Shown here: positions 1-8,678 of the stretch, piece after piece | Position numbering within the stretch: position 1 is the first letter of the stretch | Layout of the letters: the number at the start of each line of letters is the position of its first letter | Source of the DNA: Chloroflexota bacterium | GTDB taxonomy: Bacteria; Chloroflexota; Anaerolineae; Aggregatilineales; Phototrophicaceae | DNA: 63,920 bases | Assembly: GCA_011523705.1 (NCBI GenBank) | Contig: WTGC01000009.1 | Span: 1 to 63,920, forward strand | Direction: 5' to 3' | The notes under the pieces: generated by a model | Database searches by the model: none | The model's input: only the letters and a program-made list of their open reading frames with translations | Told to the model about the DNA's origin: nothing | Program-made: the position numbers and the translations under genes

Positions 1-2
1 TG

Positions 3-242
3 AAGGCCGGGTCCTGCTCCTTCCACAACGGCTTGATGCCACATGGCGCGGGCGCAAATATGACGCCGGGCTGGCGGCGGGCTATGACCTGCGGCTATAT
101 GCCCGATGGCTCAACATTTAATGGCATCAAGAACATCTTGCCGCAGGATGTCTTTGAGTCGCTGGAAATCGGTGATGTATTTGATGATGACAGCAGGAAT
201 CCGCTGATCTGGCATAAGACGAAGCCCTACGTAACCGCGTGA
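3..242 (+). CDS. Phytanoyl-CoA dioxygenase (PhyH) family protein, C-terminal part
   Basis: The frame is open from the left edge, so the gene starts outside the window and only about 79 residues are visible. They match the end of a PhyH fold: FHNGLMPHGAG carries the distal histidine expected to complete the iron site, and GWRRAMT carries the arginine that in this family holds 2-oxoglutarate. A short acidic tail follows. PhyH proteins are Fe(II)/2-oxoglutarate-dependent hydroxylases; the substrate is unknown here. Another PhyH gene follows 107 bp downstream on the same strand, so the two may be expressed together. The family call is safe; nothing can be said about the missing N-terminal half. 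Confidence 0.8.
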   Translation, partial: KAGSCSFHNGLMPHGAGANMTPGWRRAMTCGYMPDGSTFNGIKNILPQDVFESLEIGDVFDDDSRNPLIWHKTKPYVTA

Positions 243-349
243 TCGCCTGGCGAGCTCGCGAGCGACTGGGTGTCGATGGGAATTCGCAATTTTCATAGAT
301 CGCGCTAAAATGTCCGCATAGACTAATTGTATTAAGTGAGAGACAGAAA

Positions 350-1387
350 ATGTCAGAACTGAAGGAATTACGCGTCTCAAATGACGCCATGAACGAGCCG
401 GAAGAGTTGCAGCGCCGGCTAGACGATGAGGGTTATCTCTTTTTCAAGCGGTTGGTGGATCCCGACAAACTGTGGGAATTGCGCCGCGAAATGATGAGCA
501 TGATTCAGCAGGTCGGCTGGCTGATCCCAGGCACCGACCCAATGGATGGCATCGCTGATATCAACATGCGCTACACCGAGGGCGACAACGAATACAGCGC
601 CGGTTACGCCGAAGTCTACAAGATCGAGAACTTCCATCGCAGCGGGCATTGGCCGGAATACCTGGAGATCATCGAGAAGATGGTCGGTAAACCGATCATG
701 CCCCACCCGCAAAAGATCGCGCGCATTTGGTTCCCCAAATACACCGAACATACCACGCCAAAACACCAGGACTTCGTGCACTTCCAAGGCAGCTACGACA
801 ATATCACCTGTTGGGCGCCAATCGGCGATTGCCCGATTGAACTGGGCGGCTTGGCAGTTATCCCTGAATCGCACAAGGTCAATCGCGTGTTGGACCATCA
901 TTTCTCGCTGGGCGCCGGCGGGCTGATCGTCGACGAAACCGAACACGAGGACATCAACCCGGTATGGTATTCCACCGATTACGAAGCCGGCGACGCCCTG
1001 TTCTTCCCGGCGCTGACCATTCACCAGGCGCTGCCAAATTATACCGAAGACAAGCTGCGCCTGTCGCTGGACAATCGCTACATGGTCGTCGGCGACAAGG
1101 TGGCCGAGCATTTGCTAGCGCCGCACGATCCAAGCCAGCTTACCTGGGACGATATCTACCCGGGCTGGCAGCATGACGACCTGAAGTACTACTGGAAGGA
1201 TTATGACAATCCAGTTGTCGAGCGCGATATGAGCTATGTCGATAAAGCCCATATTGAAGTGCTCGAGCTGGCGCGCGGAGGCAACGAGCACGCCATCTAT
1301 GCGCTGACGCGCGGCGCCCGGAACAGCCCCGATACGGTGACGCCGGAAGTGTGGGCTGTCCTGGATGAGCTTGGCGTCAAGGTATAG
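350..1387 (+). CDS. Phytanoyl-CoA dioxygenase (PhyH) family protein
   Basis: A 345-residue protein with the PhyH Fe(II)/2-oxoglutarate oxygenase layout. The first two iron ligands are seen in KHQDF (His139, Asp141), the distal ligand is likely His225 in TIHQALPN, and Arg237 is placed to bind 2-oxoglutarate. The segment after the His-x-Asp motif (ELGGLAVIPESHK) is the usual family signature. No signal peptide, so it should act in the cytoplasm. The product is a hydroxylated substrate plus succinate and CO2. It lies between another PhyH gene and three desaturase genes, all co-directional, which suggests an oxidative pathway on a lipid-like or alicyclic compound (inference). The ATG follows a weak purine-rich stretch (GTGAGAGACAG). 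Confidence 0.85.
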   Translation: MSELKELRVSNDAMNEPEELQRRLDDEGYLFFKRLVDPDKLWELRREMMSMIQQVGWLIPGTDPMDGIADINMRYTEGDNEYSAGYAEVYKIENFHRSGHWPEYLEIIEKMVGKPIMPHPQKIARIWFPKYTEHTTPKHQDFVHFQGSYDNITCWAPIGDCPIELGGLAVIPESHKVNRVLDHHFSLGAGGLIVDETEHEDINPVWYSTDYEAGDALFFPALTIHQALPNYTEDKLRLSLDNRYMVVGDKVAEHLLAPHDPSQLTWDDIYPGWQHDDLKYYWKDYDNPVVERDMSYVDKAHIEVLELARGGNEHAIYALTRGARNSPDTVTPEVWAVLDELGVKV

Positions 1388-1432
1388 ATGCGGCGCCCTT
1401 CCGGACGGCAGATATTGTAGGGAGGGTCGCGA

Positions 1433-2581
1433 ATGACTTACCCGGAATTGTCCGAAGTGCGCAAGACGCTGCGCGTCGATTGGTATCGCTGCAAGACGCG
1501 CCCGGGTTTGCTGCGCGAGTTGTCGCGGCGCAGCGATGCTCAGGGCTGGTATCAGGCCGGCGGGCACCTGGCGCTGTTCATCTTCACCGGTTCGCTCGTC
1601 TTCTACTTTTGGTCGCAGGGGCTGTGGCTGTTGATGCTGCTTGCGCTGTTTTGTCACGGCACCGTGACCACGTTCTTCCGCGGCGTGGCGCCGCATGAGC
1701 TCGGGCATGGCACGGTCTTCAAGACGAAGTGGCTGAACAAATTTTTCCTGTATCTGTTCAGCTTGATCGGCTGGTGGGACCACTTTGATTACGCCAGCAG
1801 CCACACCTACCACCATCGCTATACGCTGCATCCGGAAGGCGATCGCGAAGTTCTGCTTCCGATAGAGCCATCGCTCGCCTCGAAATTTGTGTTGCAGTTG
1901 TTTACCATCAACTTCATGGCGCATCCCCGACGCATTGTCAGCGGAGGCGGATTGGTTGCCACAGTGATCTCGACGGCAATTAGCGCTTTCGGTCGTGAGC
2001 CTGAGTCCTCCAGCGAATGGGTAAAGGCGCTGCATCTTGACCAACCGGGGGAGCACCGCAACTCGATCGTCTGGTCGCGTATCCTGCTGCTTTTCCATGG
2101 GTCGGTGCTGCTCATTGCCATCGTTTCCGGTTTGTGGATCTTGCCGTTTATATTCACGACCGCCGTCTTCAGCGGCAATTGGCTAGCGTATTTTGTTGGC
2201 TTGCCGCAACATTGCGGCTTGCGCGATCACACCTCCGACTTCCGCAAGAACACGCGCTCGATGAAGCTCAATCCGCTCTTCGATTTTCTGTATTGGCGGA
2301 TGAGTTGGCATATTGAGCACCATATGTTCGCTGGCGTGCCTTGCTACAACCTGGAAAAGGTGTACAAGGAAGTCGCCCATGACATGCCGGAGCCGCGCAC
2401 GCTGATCGGCGCCTGGAAGGAAATGCGCGAAACCTGGCGCCGACAGAAGATCGACCCCGACTATCAATACGATACGCCCTTGCCGGCTACGGCGAAGCAT
2501 GCCCGCGAAGACCGGGCGGATGCGGCGCTGGAAGGGTCCATCGGCGAGTTGGCGCCGGCAGGATTGCAAGAGGGCACATAG
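1433..2581 (+). CDS. Membrane fatty acid desaturase-like protein, copy 1 of 3
   Basis: A 382-residue integral-membrane di-iron enzyme of the fatty acid desaturase/hydroxylase superfamily. The three histidine boxes are visible: HELGH (88-92), HTYHH (124-128) and HIEHH (293-297). Hydrophobic segments lie near residues 44-82, 103-115 and 200-250. Such enzymes use O2 and an electron donor to desaturate or hydroxylate a hydrocarbon chain; the substrate cannot be told from sequence. A GGGAGGG motif sits just before the ATG. The gene is followed by two close paralogs in tandem; the first 150 and last 100 residues are almost identical to copy 2, whereas the middle (about 150-230) has diverged. Confidence 0.85.
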   Translation: MTYPELSEVRKTLRVDWYRCKTRPGLLRELSRRSDAQGWYQAGGHLALFIFTGSLVFYFWSQGLWLLMLLALFCHGTVTTFFRGVAPHELGHGTVFKTKWLNKFFLYLFSLIGWWDHFDYASSHTYHHRYTLHPEGDREVLLPIEPSLASKFVLQLFTINFMAHPRRIVSGGGLVATVISTAISAFGREPESSSEWVKALHLDQPGEHRNSIVWSRILLLFHGSVLLIAIVSGLWILPFIFTTAVFSGNWLAYFVGLPQHCGLRDHTSDFRKNTRSMKLNPLFDFLYWRMSWHIEHHMFAGVPCYNLEKVYKEVAHDMPEPRTLIGAWKEMRETWRRQKIDPDYQYDTPLPATAKHAREDRADAALEGSIGELAPAGLQEGT

Positions 2582-2705
2582 CGCTTGCCGCGGAGGCTGA
2601 GCCGCAAGCCAATATCGCTATGGAAGAAAGGTACGCGTTGATTCGGTCGCGCCTTGTGACCGTATGACGTCTTCTCACAATTCGGCGAGCAAAAGGGTGC
2701 AAGTT

Positions 2706-3851
2706 ATGGCATATCAGGCGCTTTCTGAAGTGAGGAAGACCTTGCGCGTCGATTGGTATCGCTGCAAGACGCGCCCGGGCTTGCTGCGAGAATTGTCTCG
2801 GCGCAGCGACGCGCAAGGTTGGTTTCAAGCCGGCGGGCACTTGGCGCTATTTGCCTTCACGGGCTCGCTTGTATTCTATTTCTGGTGGCAGGGTCTCTGG
2901 CTGTTGATGCTGCTCGCGCTGTTTTGTCACGGCACGGTGACCTCGTTCTTCCGCGGTATAGCGCCGCATGAGCTGGGGCATGGCACCGTTTTCAAGACGA
3001 AATGGCTCAACAAGGCTTTTTTGTATCTTTTCAGCCTGATTGGCTGGTGGGATCACTTTGATTACGCCAGCAGCCACACCTACCACCATCGCTATACCTT
3101 GCATCCGGAGGGCGACCGCGAGGTGCTGCTGCCGATAGAGCCGTCCTTGGCGTCGACATTCATGCTGCAGATGTTCACCATCAATCTGTTGACGCCGCCC
3201 GGGCGCAGCATCCACCGCGGTGGATTGATTTCCACGCTGATTATGACGGCGCTGGGCGCGGTCGGCCGCGTACCGCCGCAGAAGGAATGGCTGCGGGCGC
3301 TGCATCTCGACCAGCCGGAGGAGCATCACAACTCTGTCTTGTGGTCGCGCAGTTTGCTGCTTTTCCATGGGTCGATCTTGCTTATCGCCGTCATCACCGG
3401 CTTGTGGGTCTTGCCGCTGATATTCTCGGTCTCCGTCTTCATCGGCAATGCGCTGGGGTATTTCGTCGGCTTGCCGCAGCATTGCGGCTTGCGCGATCAC
3501 ACCAGCGATTTCCGCAAGAACACGCGCTCAATGAAGCTCAATCCGCTCTTTGATTTTCTCTACTGGCGGATGGGCTGGCATATTGAGCACCATATGTTCG
3601 CCGGCGTGCCCTGCTACAATCTGGAGAAGGTCTACAAAGAAGTCGCCCATGACATGCCGGAACCGCGCACGCTGATCGGCGCCTGGAAGGAAATGCGCGA
3701 AACCTGGCGGCGGCAGAAGATCGACCCCGACTATCAGTTCGATACACCGCTGCCTGCGACTGCGAAGCATGCCCGCGAAGACCGGGCGGATGCTGCGCTG
3801 GAAGGGTCCATCGGCGAGTTGGCGCCGGCGGGATTGCAAGAAGGCACATAG
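2706..3851 (+). CDS. Membrane fatty acid desaturase-like protein, copy 2 of 3
   Basis: A 381-residue paralog of the preceding gene with the same HELGH, HTYHH and HIEHH boxes. An in-frame ATG exists 42 bp upstream (2664), but I place the start at 2706 because the 124-bp spacer before it is clearly homologous to the non-coding spacer before copy 3, and because both copies then begin MAYQ. The C-terminal 100 residues match copy 1 except for single changes, which points to recent duplication or gene conversion; residues about 150-225 differ most and may set substrate choice (inference). Likely co-transcribed with copies 1 and 3. Confidence 0.85.
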   Translation: MAYQALSEVRKTLRVDWYRCKTRPGLLRELSRRSDAQGWFQAGGHLALFAFTGSLVFYFWWQGLWLLMLLALFCHGTVTSFFRGIAPHELGHGTVFKTKWLNKAFLYLFSLIGWWDHFDYASSHTYHHRYTLHPEGDREVLLPIEPSLASTFMLQMFTINLLTPPGRSIHRGGLISTLIMTALGAVGRVPPQKEWLRALHLDQPEEHHNSVLWSRSLLLFHGSILLIAVITGLWVLPLIFSVSVFIGNALGYFVGLPQHCGLRDHTSDFRKNTRSMKLNPLFDFLYWRMGWHIEHHMFAGVPCYNLEKVYKEVAHDMPEPRTLIGAWKEMRETWRRQKIDPDYQFDTPLPATAKHAREDRADAALEGSIGELAPAGLQEGT

Positions 3852-3975
3852 CGCTTTTCGCGAAGGCTGAGCCGCAAGCCGATATCGCAATGGCAGGAAA
3901 ATACGCGGTGATTTGGTCGTGCGTTGAGACCGCATAGCGTTATCTCACAGTTAGGCAAGCAAAAGGCCGCAAGTC

Positions 3976-5136
3976 ATGGCGTATCAAGAGCTTTTTGAAG
4001 TAAGGAAGACCTTGCGCGTCGATTGGTATCGCTGCAAGACGCGTCCGGGGCTGCTGCGCGAGCTCTCGCGGCGGAGCGATGCCCAGGGCTGGTTCCTCGC
4101 CGGCGGTCACCTTGTGCTCGTCATTGTCACCGGCGCTCTCGTGTTCTACTTTTGGTCACAGGCGCTTTGGCTGGCCTTCCTCATCGCGCTCTTCTGTCAC
4201 GGCACGGTAACCGCCTTTGTTCGGGGCAACAGCACTCACGAACTCGGGCACGGCACCGTGTTCAAGACCAAATGGCTGAACAAGTTCTTTCTCTTTCTCT
4301 TCAGCTTGATCGGCTGGTGGGATCCCTTTGATTATGCCAGCAGCCATACCTACCATCATCGCTATACGCTGCACCCGGAAGGCGATCGGGAAGTGCTGCT
4401 GCCGATTGAGCCGTCGCTGGCTTCGAGCTTTATGCTGCAATTGTTCACCATCAATTTGCTGACGCAGCCGGGCCGCATCTTCGGCAAGGGCGGATTCGTT
4501 TCTACCGTGATTCTCACCCTAATGGCTGCCTTCGGTCGTGATCCCGCGGCGGAAAAGGCGCCGGCCAACGAATGGATTCGGGCATTGCATCGCGATCAGC
4601 CGGACGAGCATCGCAACGCAATGCTTTGGTCGCGGATTCTGCTGCTTTTTCATGGATCGGTGCTATTGATAGCCCTAGCCACCGGCCTCTGGGTGCTGCC
4701 TTTGATCTTTACTACTGCGGCATTCACCGCCAATTGGCTGCAGTACTTGGTCAACTTGCCTCAGCATTGCGGCTTGCGCGATGACACGCCGGACTTCCGC
4801 AAAAGTGTGCGCTCGATGAAATTGAACCCGATCTTTTCCTTCTTGTACTGGCACATGGAATGGCATATCGAGCATCATATGTTCGCCGGCGTGCCTTGCT
4901 ATAACCTGGAAAAGCTGTACAAGGAAGTCGCCCAAGATATGCCGGCGCCGCGTACGCTTATCGGCTCTTGGAGAGAAATGCGCGAAGTCTGGCGCCGGCA
5001 AAAGCTTGACCCCGATTATCAGTTTGATACGCCGCTGCCGCCGACGGCGATGCACGCGCGCGAAGACGCGCCCGACGACCAACTGGAAGGATCCATCGGC
5101 GAGTTGGCGCCGGCGGGATTGCAGGAGCGCGCTTGA
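3976..5136 (+). CDS. Membrane fatty acid desaturase-like protein, copy 3 of 3
   Basis: A 386-residue member of the triplet and the most divergent copy. All three histidine boxes are intact (HELGH, HTYHH, HIEHH). Near the first box the usual APHELGH is STHELGH, and the second box is preceded by WWDPFDY instead of WWDHFDY. A few extra residues (AAEKAPANEW) lie in the variable middle segment. The 124-bp spacer upstream is a degenerate copy of the spacer before copy 2, showing that each duplication carried gene plus spacer. A PhyH gene follows after a palindromic repeat. Confidence 0.85.
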   Translation: MAYQELFEVRKTLRVDWYRCKTRPGLLRELSRRSDAQGWFLAGGHLVLVIVTGALVFYFWSQALWLAFLIALFCHGTVTAFVRGNSTHELGHGTVFKTKWLNKFFLFLFSLIGWWDPFDYASSHTYHHRYTLHPEGDREVLLPIEPSLASSFMLQLFTINLLTQPGRIFGKGGFVSTVILTLMAAFGRDPAAEKAPANEWIRALHRDQPDEHRNAMLWSRILLLFHGSVLLIALATGLWVLPLIFTTAAFTANWLQYLVNLPQHCGLRDDTPDFRKSVRSMKLNPIFSFLYWHMEWHIEHHMFAGVPCYNLEKLYKEVAQDMPAPRTLIGSWREMREVWRRQKLDPDYQFDTPLPPTAMHAREDAPDDQLEGSIGELAPAGLQERA

Positions 5137-5162
5137 GCAATTGCCTGTGTTCACGCTGATTC

Positions 5163-5208
5163 TACCCCATTCCCCGGCCCCTTCCCCAGCGAGCTAGGGA
5201 AGGGGAGC
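5163..5208 (+). repeat. Palindromic GC-rich repeat, family A
   Basis: Starts TACCCCATTCCCCGG and contains a hairpin with arms CCCCTTCCC and GGGAAGGGG around AGCGAGCTA-like loop bases. It belongs to the dispersed family seen again at 7616, 20582, 24213-24888, 40703, 45647, 56458 and 63783. It lies between the third desaturase and the next PhyH gene. Confidence 0.7.
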
Positions 5209-5260
5209 CAATCTTGGCGGATTCAGTGAGGCGTCCATTGTTTGTATAAGCAGGAAAGCC

Positions 5261-6148
5261 ATGCGCGTCCAGCCGTCAGCCAAACCCGTTTTCAGCCGCG
5301 AAGCCCTCGAGCGCCTTCACGCGCCTGCGCCCGCACATATCCGAGCCTTCCATGATGAGGCCTACTCGCTGGATTCCTACAAAGTCGACGAGTACCGGGA
5401 GAAGGGCTATGTCAAGCTGGAAGGGATTATCACTGGCGAGCCACTCGAATATTACCGCGAACTGATCGGCTTGGCCGTGGGGCATCGCTTCAAGGACGAC
5501 CAGCGGGCGCTATCTGAGAAGCGGGTTTACGAACAGAGTTTCTTGCAAGCCTTCAATCTCTGGCCACATTACCCGGCCATCGCCGAGTTCGTGCAGTGCC
5601 GGCGCTTCGCCGATGTGGCGCGGAGGATGATGGGGGTCGAGGGGGTCAAGCTCTGGTTCGATCAGGCGCTCTACAAGGAGCCGGGCGGGCGCATCACCGA
5701 TTATCACGTGGACGCGGCTTTCTGGCCCGTCCAGCCAGCGCAAAAGACGACCACGATCTGGATGGCGCTGGTCGATGTGCCGCGGGAGAAGGGCTGCATG
5801 GCTTTCGCGGCCGGCAGCCACAAACTGTCGCCCGATGCCGAATTCGTCGATATCTTCAACGCGCAGGAGGAGATCGCCATCGGCGACAATGTGCGCCACT
5901 ATCCCTGGGAGCGGGCGCCGCTGCAAGCGGGCGATTGCACCTTCCATAGCGGGCTGGTCTATCATCGCGCCGGCGGCAACAGCACGGACGAGATGCGCGA
6001 GGCGATGACCATCGCCTATATGACGGCGGACGCGACCTTCGACTGGCCAGAATCGAATCCGGAAGCGGGGCGGCGGCACGGATTCGCGACCGAGGGCTTG
6101 CAGCGCGGCGACCTGCTGGAGTCAAATTTTGCTCCGCGCTTGATTTAG
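5261..6148 (+). CDS. Phytanoyl-CoA dioxygenase (PhyH) family protein
   Basis: A 295-residue PhyH oxygenase. Iron ligands His149 and Asp151 are in YHVDAAF, the distal ligand is likely His235 in VYHRAGGN, and Arg246 is placed for 2-oxoglutarate. The family segment EKGCMAFAAGSHK is present. No signal peptide or membrane segment, hence a soluble cytoplasmic hydroxylase of unknown substrate. The ATG follows an AGGAAAG motif with good spacing. It closes the PhyH-desaturase block; the next gene belongs to a sugar importer, but the run stays co-directional, so PhyH activity may serve the imported compound or the desaturase pathway (inference). Confidence 0.85.
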   Translation: MRVQPSAKPVFSREALERLHAPAPAHIRAFHDEAYSLDSYKVDEYREKGYVKLEGIITGEPLEYYRELIGLAVGHRFKDDQRALSEKRVYEQSFLQAFNLWPHYPAIAEFVQCRRFADVARRMMGVEGVKLWFDQALYKEPGGRITDYHVDAAFWPVQPAQKTTTIWMALVDVPREKGCMAFAAGSHKLSPDAEFVDIFNAQEEIAIGDNVRHYPWERAPLQAGDCTFHSGLVYHRAGGNSTDEMREAMTIAYMTADATFDWPESNPEAGRRHGFATEGLQRGDLLESNFAPRLI

Positions 6149-6272
6149 GTTATATTCTTGTGCAGTCTACATACTTCATTTGATGGCTTGATTAGAATAG
6201 GAGGCGAGCGCCGAGGTCGAGCTTCATTGCGTCAGTTGAATTGGATTGCGTAGTCTTCGAAAGGAAAGAATG

Positions 6273-7607
6273 ATGAAACGCCTAAGTTTGTTGATGTTGC
6301 TAGCCTTGTTTGTCGTCGTCCCCGCGGTCGGCGCGCAGGACGTCGTCACCGTCACCTGGTGGATGGAGCCGAGCGGCTCCGATGATCATGTGCAGGAATT
6401 GATCATCGACGCCTTTAACGCCGCGCACGACAATATTCATCTCGACTATCAGCCGCAGGAATCGATCAACGACCAGTTGCGGCCTGCCCTGCAAGCGGGC
6501 GTTGGACCCGATATCGTGTGGCTGGCCGGCAACGCGGCCGCTTCGCAATATGTCGCCGGCGGATTCCTGCTGCCATTGACGGGTTATGCCGACGCTTATG
6601 GTTGGGCAGACAAGCTGCTGCCCTGGGCTTATGGCGCGGGCATCGTCGCCGGTGAATTGTATTCGATCCCGGTCACTTATGAGAGCATGGTGCTCTTCTA
6701 CAACAAGACGGTCTTCGAGGAGAACGGCTGGGAAGTTCCGACAACGGCTGACGAGCTTTGGAGCCTGGCAAACCAAACTGCCGACATGGGCTTGGTGCCC
6801 TTCCCCTATGGCAACGCCACCTGGCAGCCCTCCAATGAGCATTTGATGGGCATCTACCTCAACAACTATGCTGGACCGGACAACGTCTACGCGGCGCTCA
6901 TCGGCGAGAAAGCCTGGACGGACAGCGAATTCGCCGAAGCGACCGACTTGCTGCGCGAGCACATCGCCGATCTGGGTTGGTTCGGCGGCAGTCTGGAAGA
7001 CTATTACTCGCTCGGCGGCTGGGACCCGGCAGCGATGCTGGCCTCAGGCGAAGGGACCATGATGATGAGCGGCACCTGGATGTTCCGCGGTTTGAGTCCC
7101 ACATTTGCGGAAACGGGCATGGAATGGGATTGGGCGCCCTTGCCGCCCTTCAGCGAAGACGCGGATATGCAGGTCGGTCCCTACTCGTATGACTTGGCGC
7201 TGGGTGGCAATCTGGGCGTGAACGCCGCGACCGAACACCCGGAAGAAGTCGGCATCGTGCTGGACTTCCTGCTGAGCGACAAGGCGCGCATCCTCGAGCT
7301 GGCTTCGACCACCGGCTTTGGCGAATGGGTGATACCGCTGCGATATGAGATTGAGGACTTCCCGCCCGGCACGGATGAGCGTGTTCTGCGTTTCCATTCT
7401 GATTTCGCCGCCACAACGGGCGCGGGGCGCTATGGCTATACCGCCTGGACCTTCTGGCCCGCGCGCGCCAATCAGCAGCTCTGGGAAGCGATCGAGCTGG
7501 TCTGGGCGGGCGAAATGAGCGTGGAGGAGTACCTGGAGAATCACGCGGCCGAATGGGCGCAGGATGCGGCTGACGGCCTCGTGCTTTCGATATTGCCGCG
7601 CGAGTAG
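6273..7607 (+). CDS. CUT1 ABC importer, sugar-binding protein (importer 1)
   Basis: A 444-residue family-1 solute-binding protein for an oligosaccharide importer. A Sec signal peptide spans about residues 1-21 (KRLSLLMLLALFVVV, cut near VGAQD). There is no cysteine after the signal, so it is not a typical lipoprotein. The mature start VVTVTWWMEPSG, and segments such as GPDIVWLAGN, PVTYESMVLFYNK and MMMSGTWMF, are typical of the family. Two neighbouring ATGs exist (6270, 6273); the spacing from AGGAAAG favours 6273. The two permease genes follow after a palindromic repeat; no ATPase gene is present. The sugar is not identifiable. Confidence 0.85.
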   Translation: MKRLSLLMLLALFVVVPAVGAQDVVTVTWWMEPSGSDDHVQELIIDAFNAAHDNIHLDYQPQESINDQLRPALQAGVGPDIVWLAGNAAASQYVAGGFLLPLTGYADAYGWADKLLPWAYGAGIVAGELYSIPVTYESMVLFYNKTVFEENGWEVPTTADELWSLANQTADMGLVPFPYGNATWQPSNEHLMGIYLNNYAGPDNVYAALIGEKAWTDSEFAEATDLLREHIADLGWFGGSLEDYYSLGGWDPAAMLASGEGTMMMSGTWMFRGLSPTFAETGMEWDWAPLPPFSEDADMQVGPYSYDLALGGNLGVNAATEHPEEVGIVLDFLLSDKARILELASTTGFGEWVIPLRYEIEDFPPGTDERVLRFHSDFAATTGAGRYGYTAWTFWPARANQQLWEAIELVWAGEMSVEEYLENHAAEWAQDAADGLVLSILPRE

Positions 7608-7615
7608 GGCGAATT

Positions 7616-7759
7616 ACCCCCTCTAAATCTCCCCCAGTGAACTGGGGGAGACTTGCTAGCTCCGCGCTAGACTCCCCTTCCCTGGCTTGCTGGGTCGCGT
7701 AGACACAGACCGTTGGGAAGGGGCTGCGCCGCGTAGACACTGGCGGTCGGGGATGGGGG
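7616..7759 (+). repeat. Composite palindromic repeat, family A, between binding protein and permease
   Basis: Two hairpins in a row. The left one reads ACCCCCTCTAAATCTCCCCC, a short loop, then GGGGGAGACTTGC. The right one (CTCCCCTTCCC ... GGGAAGGGG) carries in its loop a smaller hairpin with the 11-base core CGCGTAGACAC (7696-7706), and the same core recurs at 7730. The right half is the reverse complement of the repeat at 20582. It lies between the gene for the binding protein and the first permease, and its purine-rich end (GGGGATGGGGGT) also serves as ribosome-binding context for the permease ATG. Confidence 0.8.
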
Positions 7760-7766
7760 TCAAAAG

Positions 7767-8678
7767 ATGGCATTCAAGATTGACAGCCGCGTTGGCGTGA
7801 CGACGGCGTATCGCTGGCGTCAAGTTTTATCGAATTATGTGTTCCTGGCGCCGGTCGTCGCCTTGAACCTGATTGTCATCGTCATCCCTTCGCTGACCAG
7901 CATCTACATCTCCATGACGAAATGGTCGGGATTGAACCAGCCGGAGTTCGTCGGGCTGGCAAATTTCGATCGCCTGATCAATGACCCGATTTATTGGAAG
8001 TCGCTCAGCCATAATGTGATATGGACGATCTTCTTCCTGACGATTCCGGTCTTCATGGGTTTAATGGGCGCTTTCTTGCTTTCTGGCATCAAGCGCTTTC
8101 AGATGGTTTACCGCGTGGCTTTCTTCATTCCCTATGTCATCGCCAGCGTCGTCAATACGGAATTGTGGCGGACGCTGCTGCATCCAAGACATGGCATCGG
8201 CGCCTGGCTGGCCAAGCAAGGTATCGAGGGCTTCGACATTCGCGTCTTCGGCAGCAAGCATACCGCCTTGTACGGCGTCGCCTTTGTCGATTCATGGCAC
8301 TTCTGGGGCTTTCTGGTGATCGTCTACCTGGCGGCGATGTACCAGGTGCAGCCGGATCTGTATGAGGTAGCCATCCTGGAAGGCGCCAACCGTTTTCAGC
8401 GCTTTCGTCACGTGACTGTGCCCGGCATCCGACCGACGCTCGTATTCACTCTGCTGATGATCATGATTTGGTCGGTGCCCGCCTTCGACTACATCTACCT
8501 TTTGACCGACGGCGGGCCCGCCCACGCTTCCGAAGTGCTGGGCACTTATTTGTACAATATGTCATTCTTCCGCTTTGAAGTAGGTTATGCCGCGTCGATC
8601 GGCGTGACGATGGCGCTGATCACTGCTTGCATTGTGGCGATCTTCGTCATTCTGCGGCGGCGAGGTTGGGAAATATGA
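7767..8678 (+). CDS. CUT1 ABC importer, permease (MalF type, importer 1)
   Basis: A 303-residue inner-membrane permease with six predicted hydrophobic segments (first near 25-48, last near 275-298). The cytoplasmic EAA loop that docks the ATPase is seen as EVAILEGANRFQRFRHV in the C-terminal half. It pairs with the next gene to form the channel for the sugar delivered by the binding protein at 6273. The stop overlaps the next start as ATGA, a sign of translational coupling. Confidence 0.9.
   Translation: MAFKIDSRVGVTTAYRWRQVLSNYVFLAPVVALNLIVIVIPSLTSIYISMTKWSGLNQPEFVGLANFDRLINDPIYWKSLSHNVIWTIFFLTIPVFMGLMGAFLLSGIKRFQMVYRVAFFIPYVIASVVNTELWRTLLHPRHGIGAWLAKQGIEGFDIRVFGSKHTALYGVAFVDSWHFWGFLVIVYLAAMYQVQPDLYEVAILEGANRFQRFRHVTVPGIRPTLVFTLLMIMIWSVPAFDYIYLLTDGGPAHASEVLGTYLYNMSFFRFEVGYAASIGVTMALITACIVAIFVILRRRGWEI

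Noticed and set aside
419..1111. Open minus-strand frame of 230 codons
   Set aside because: It lies opposite a clear PhyH gene, has no ribosome-binding site and shows no domain; high GC makes such long mirror frames common here, as also at 11391-13076.
6149..6245. Sigma-70 promoter before importer 1
   Set aside because: A TAGAAT box is present near 6193, but no acceptable -35 box lies at 15-19 bases; the chance of a false call is high.
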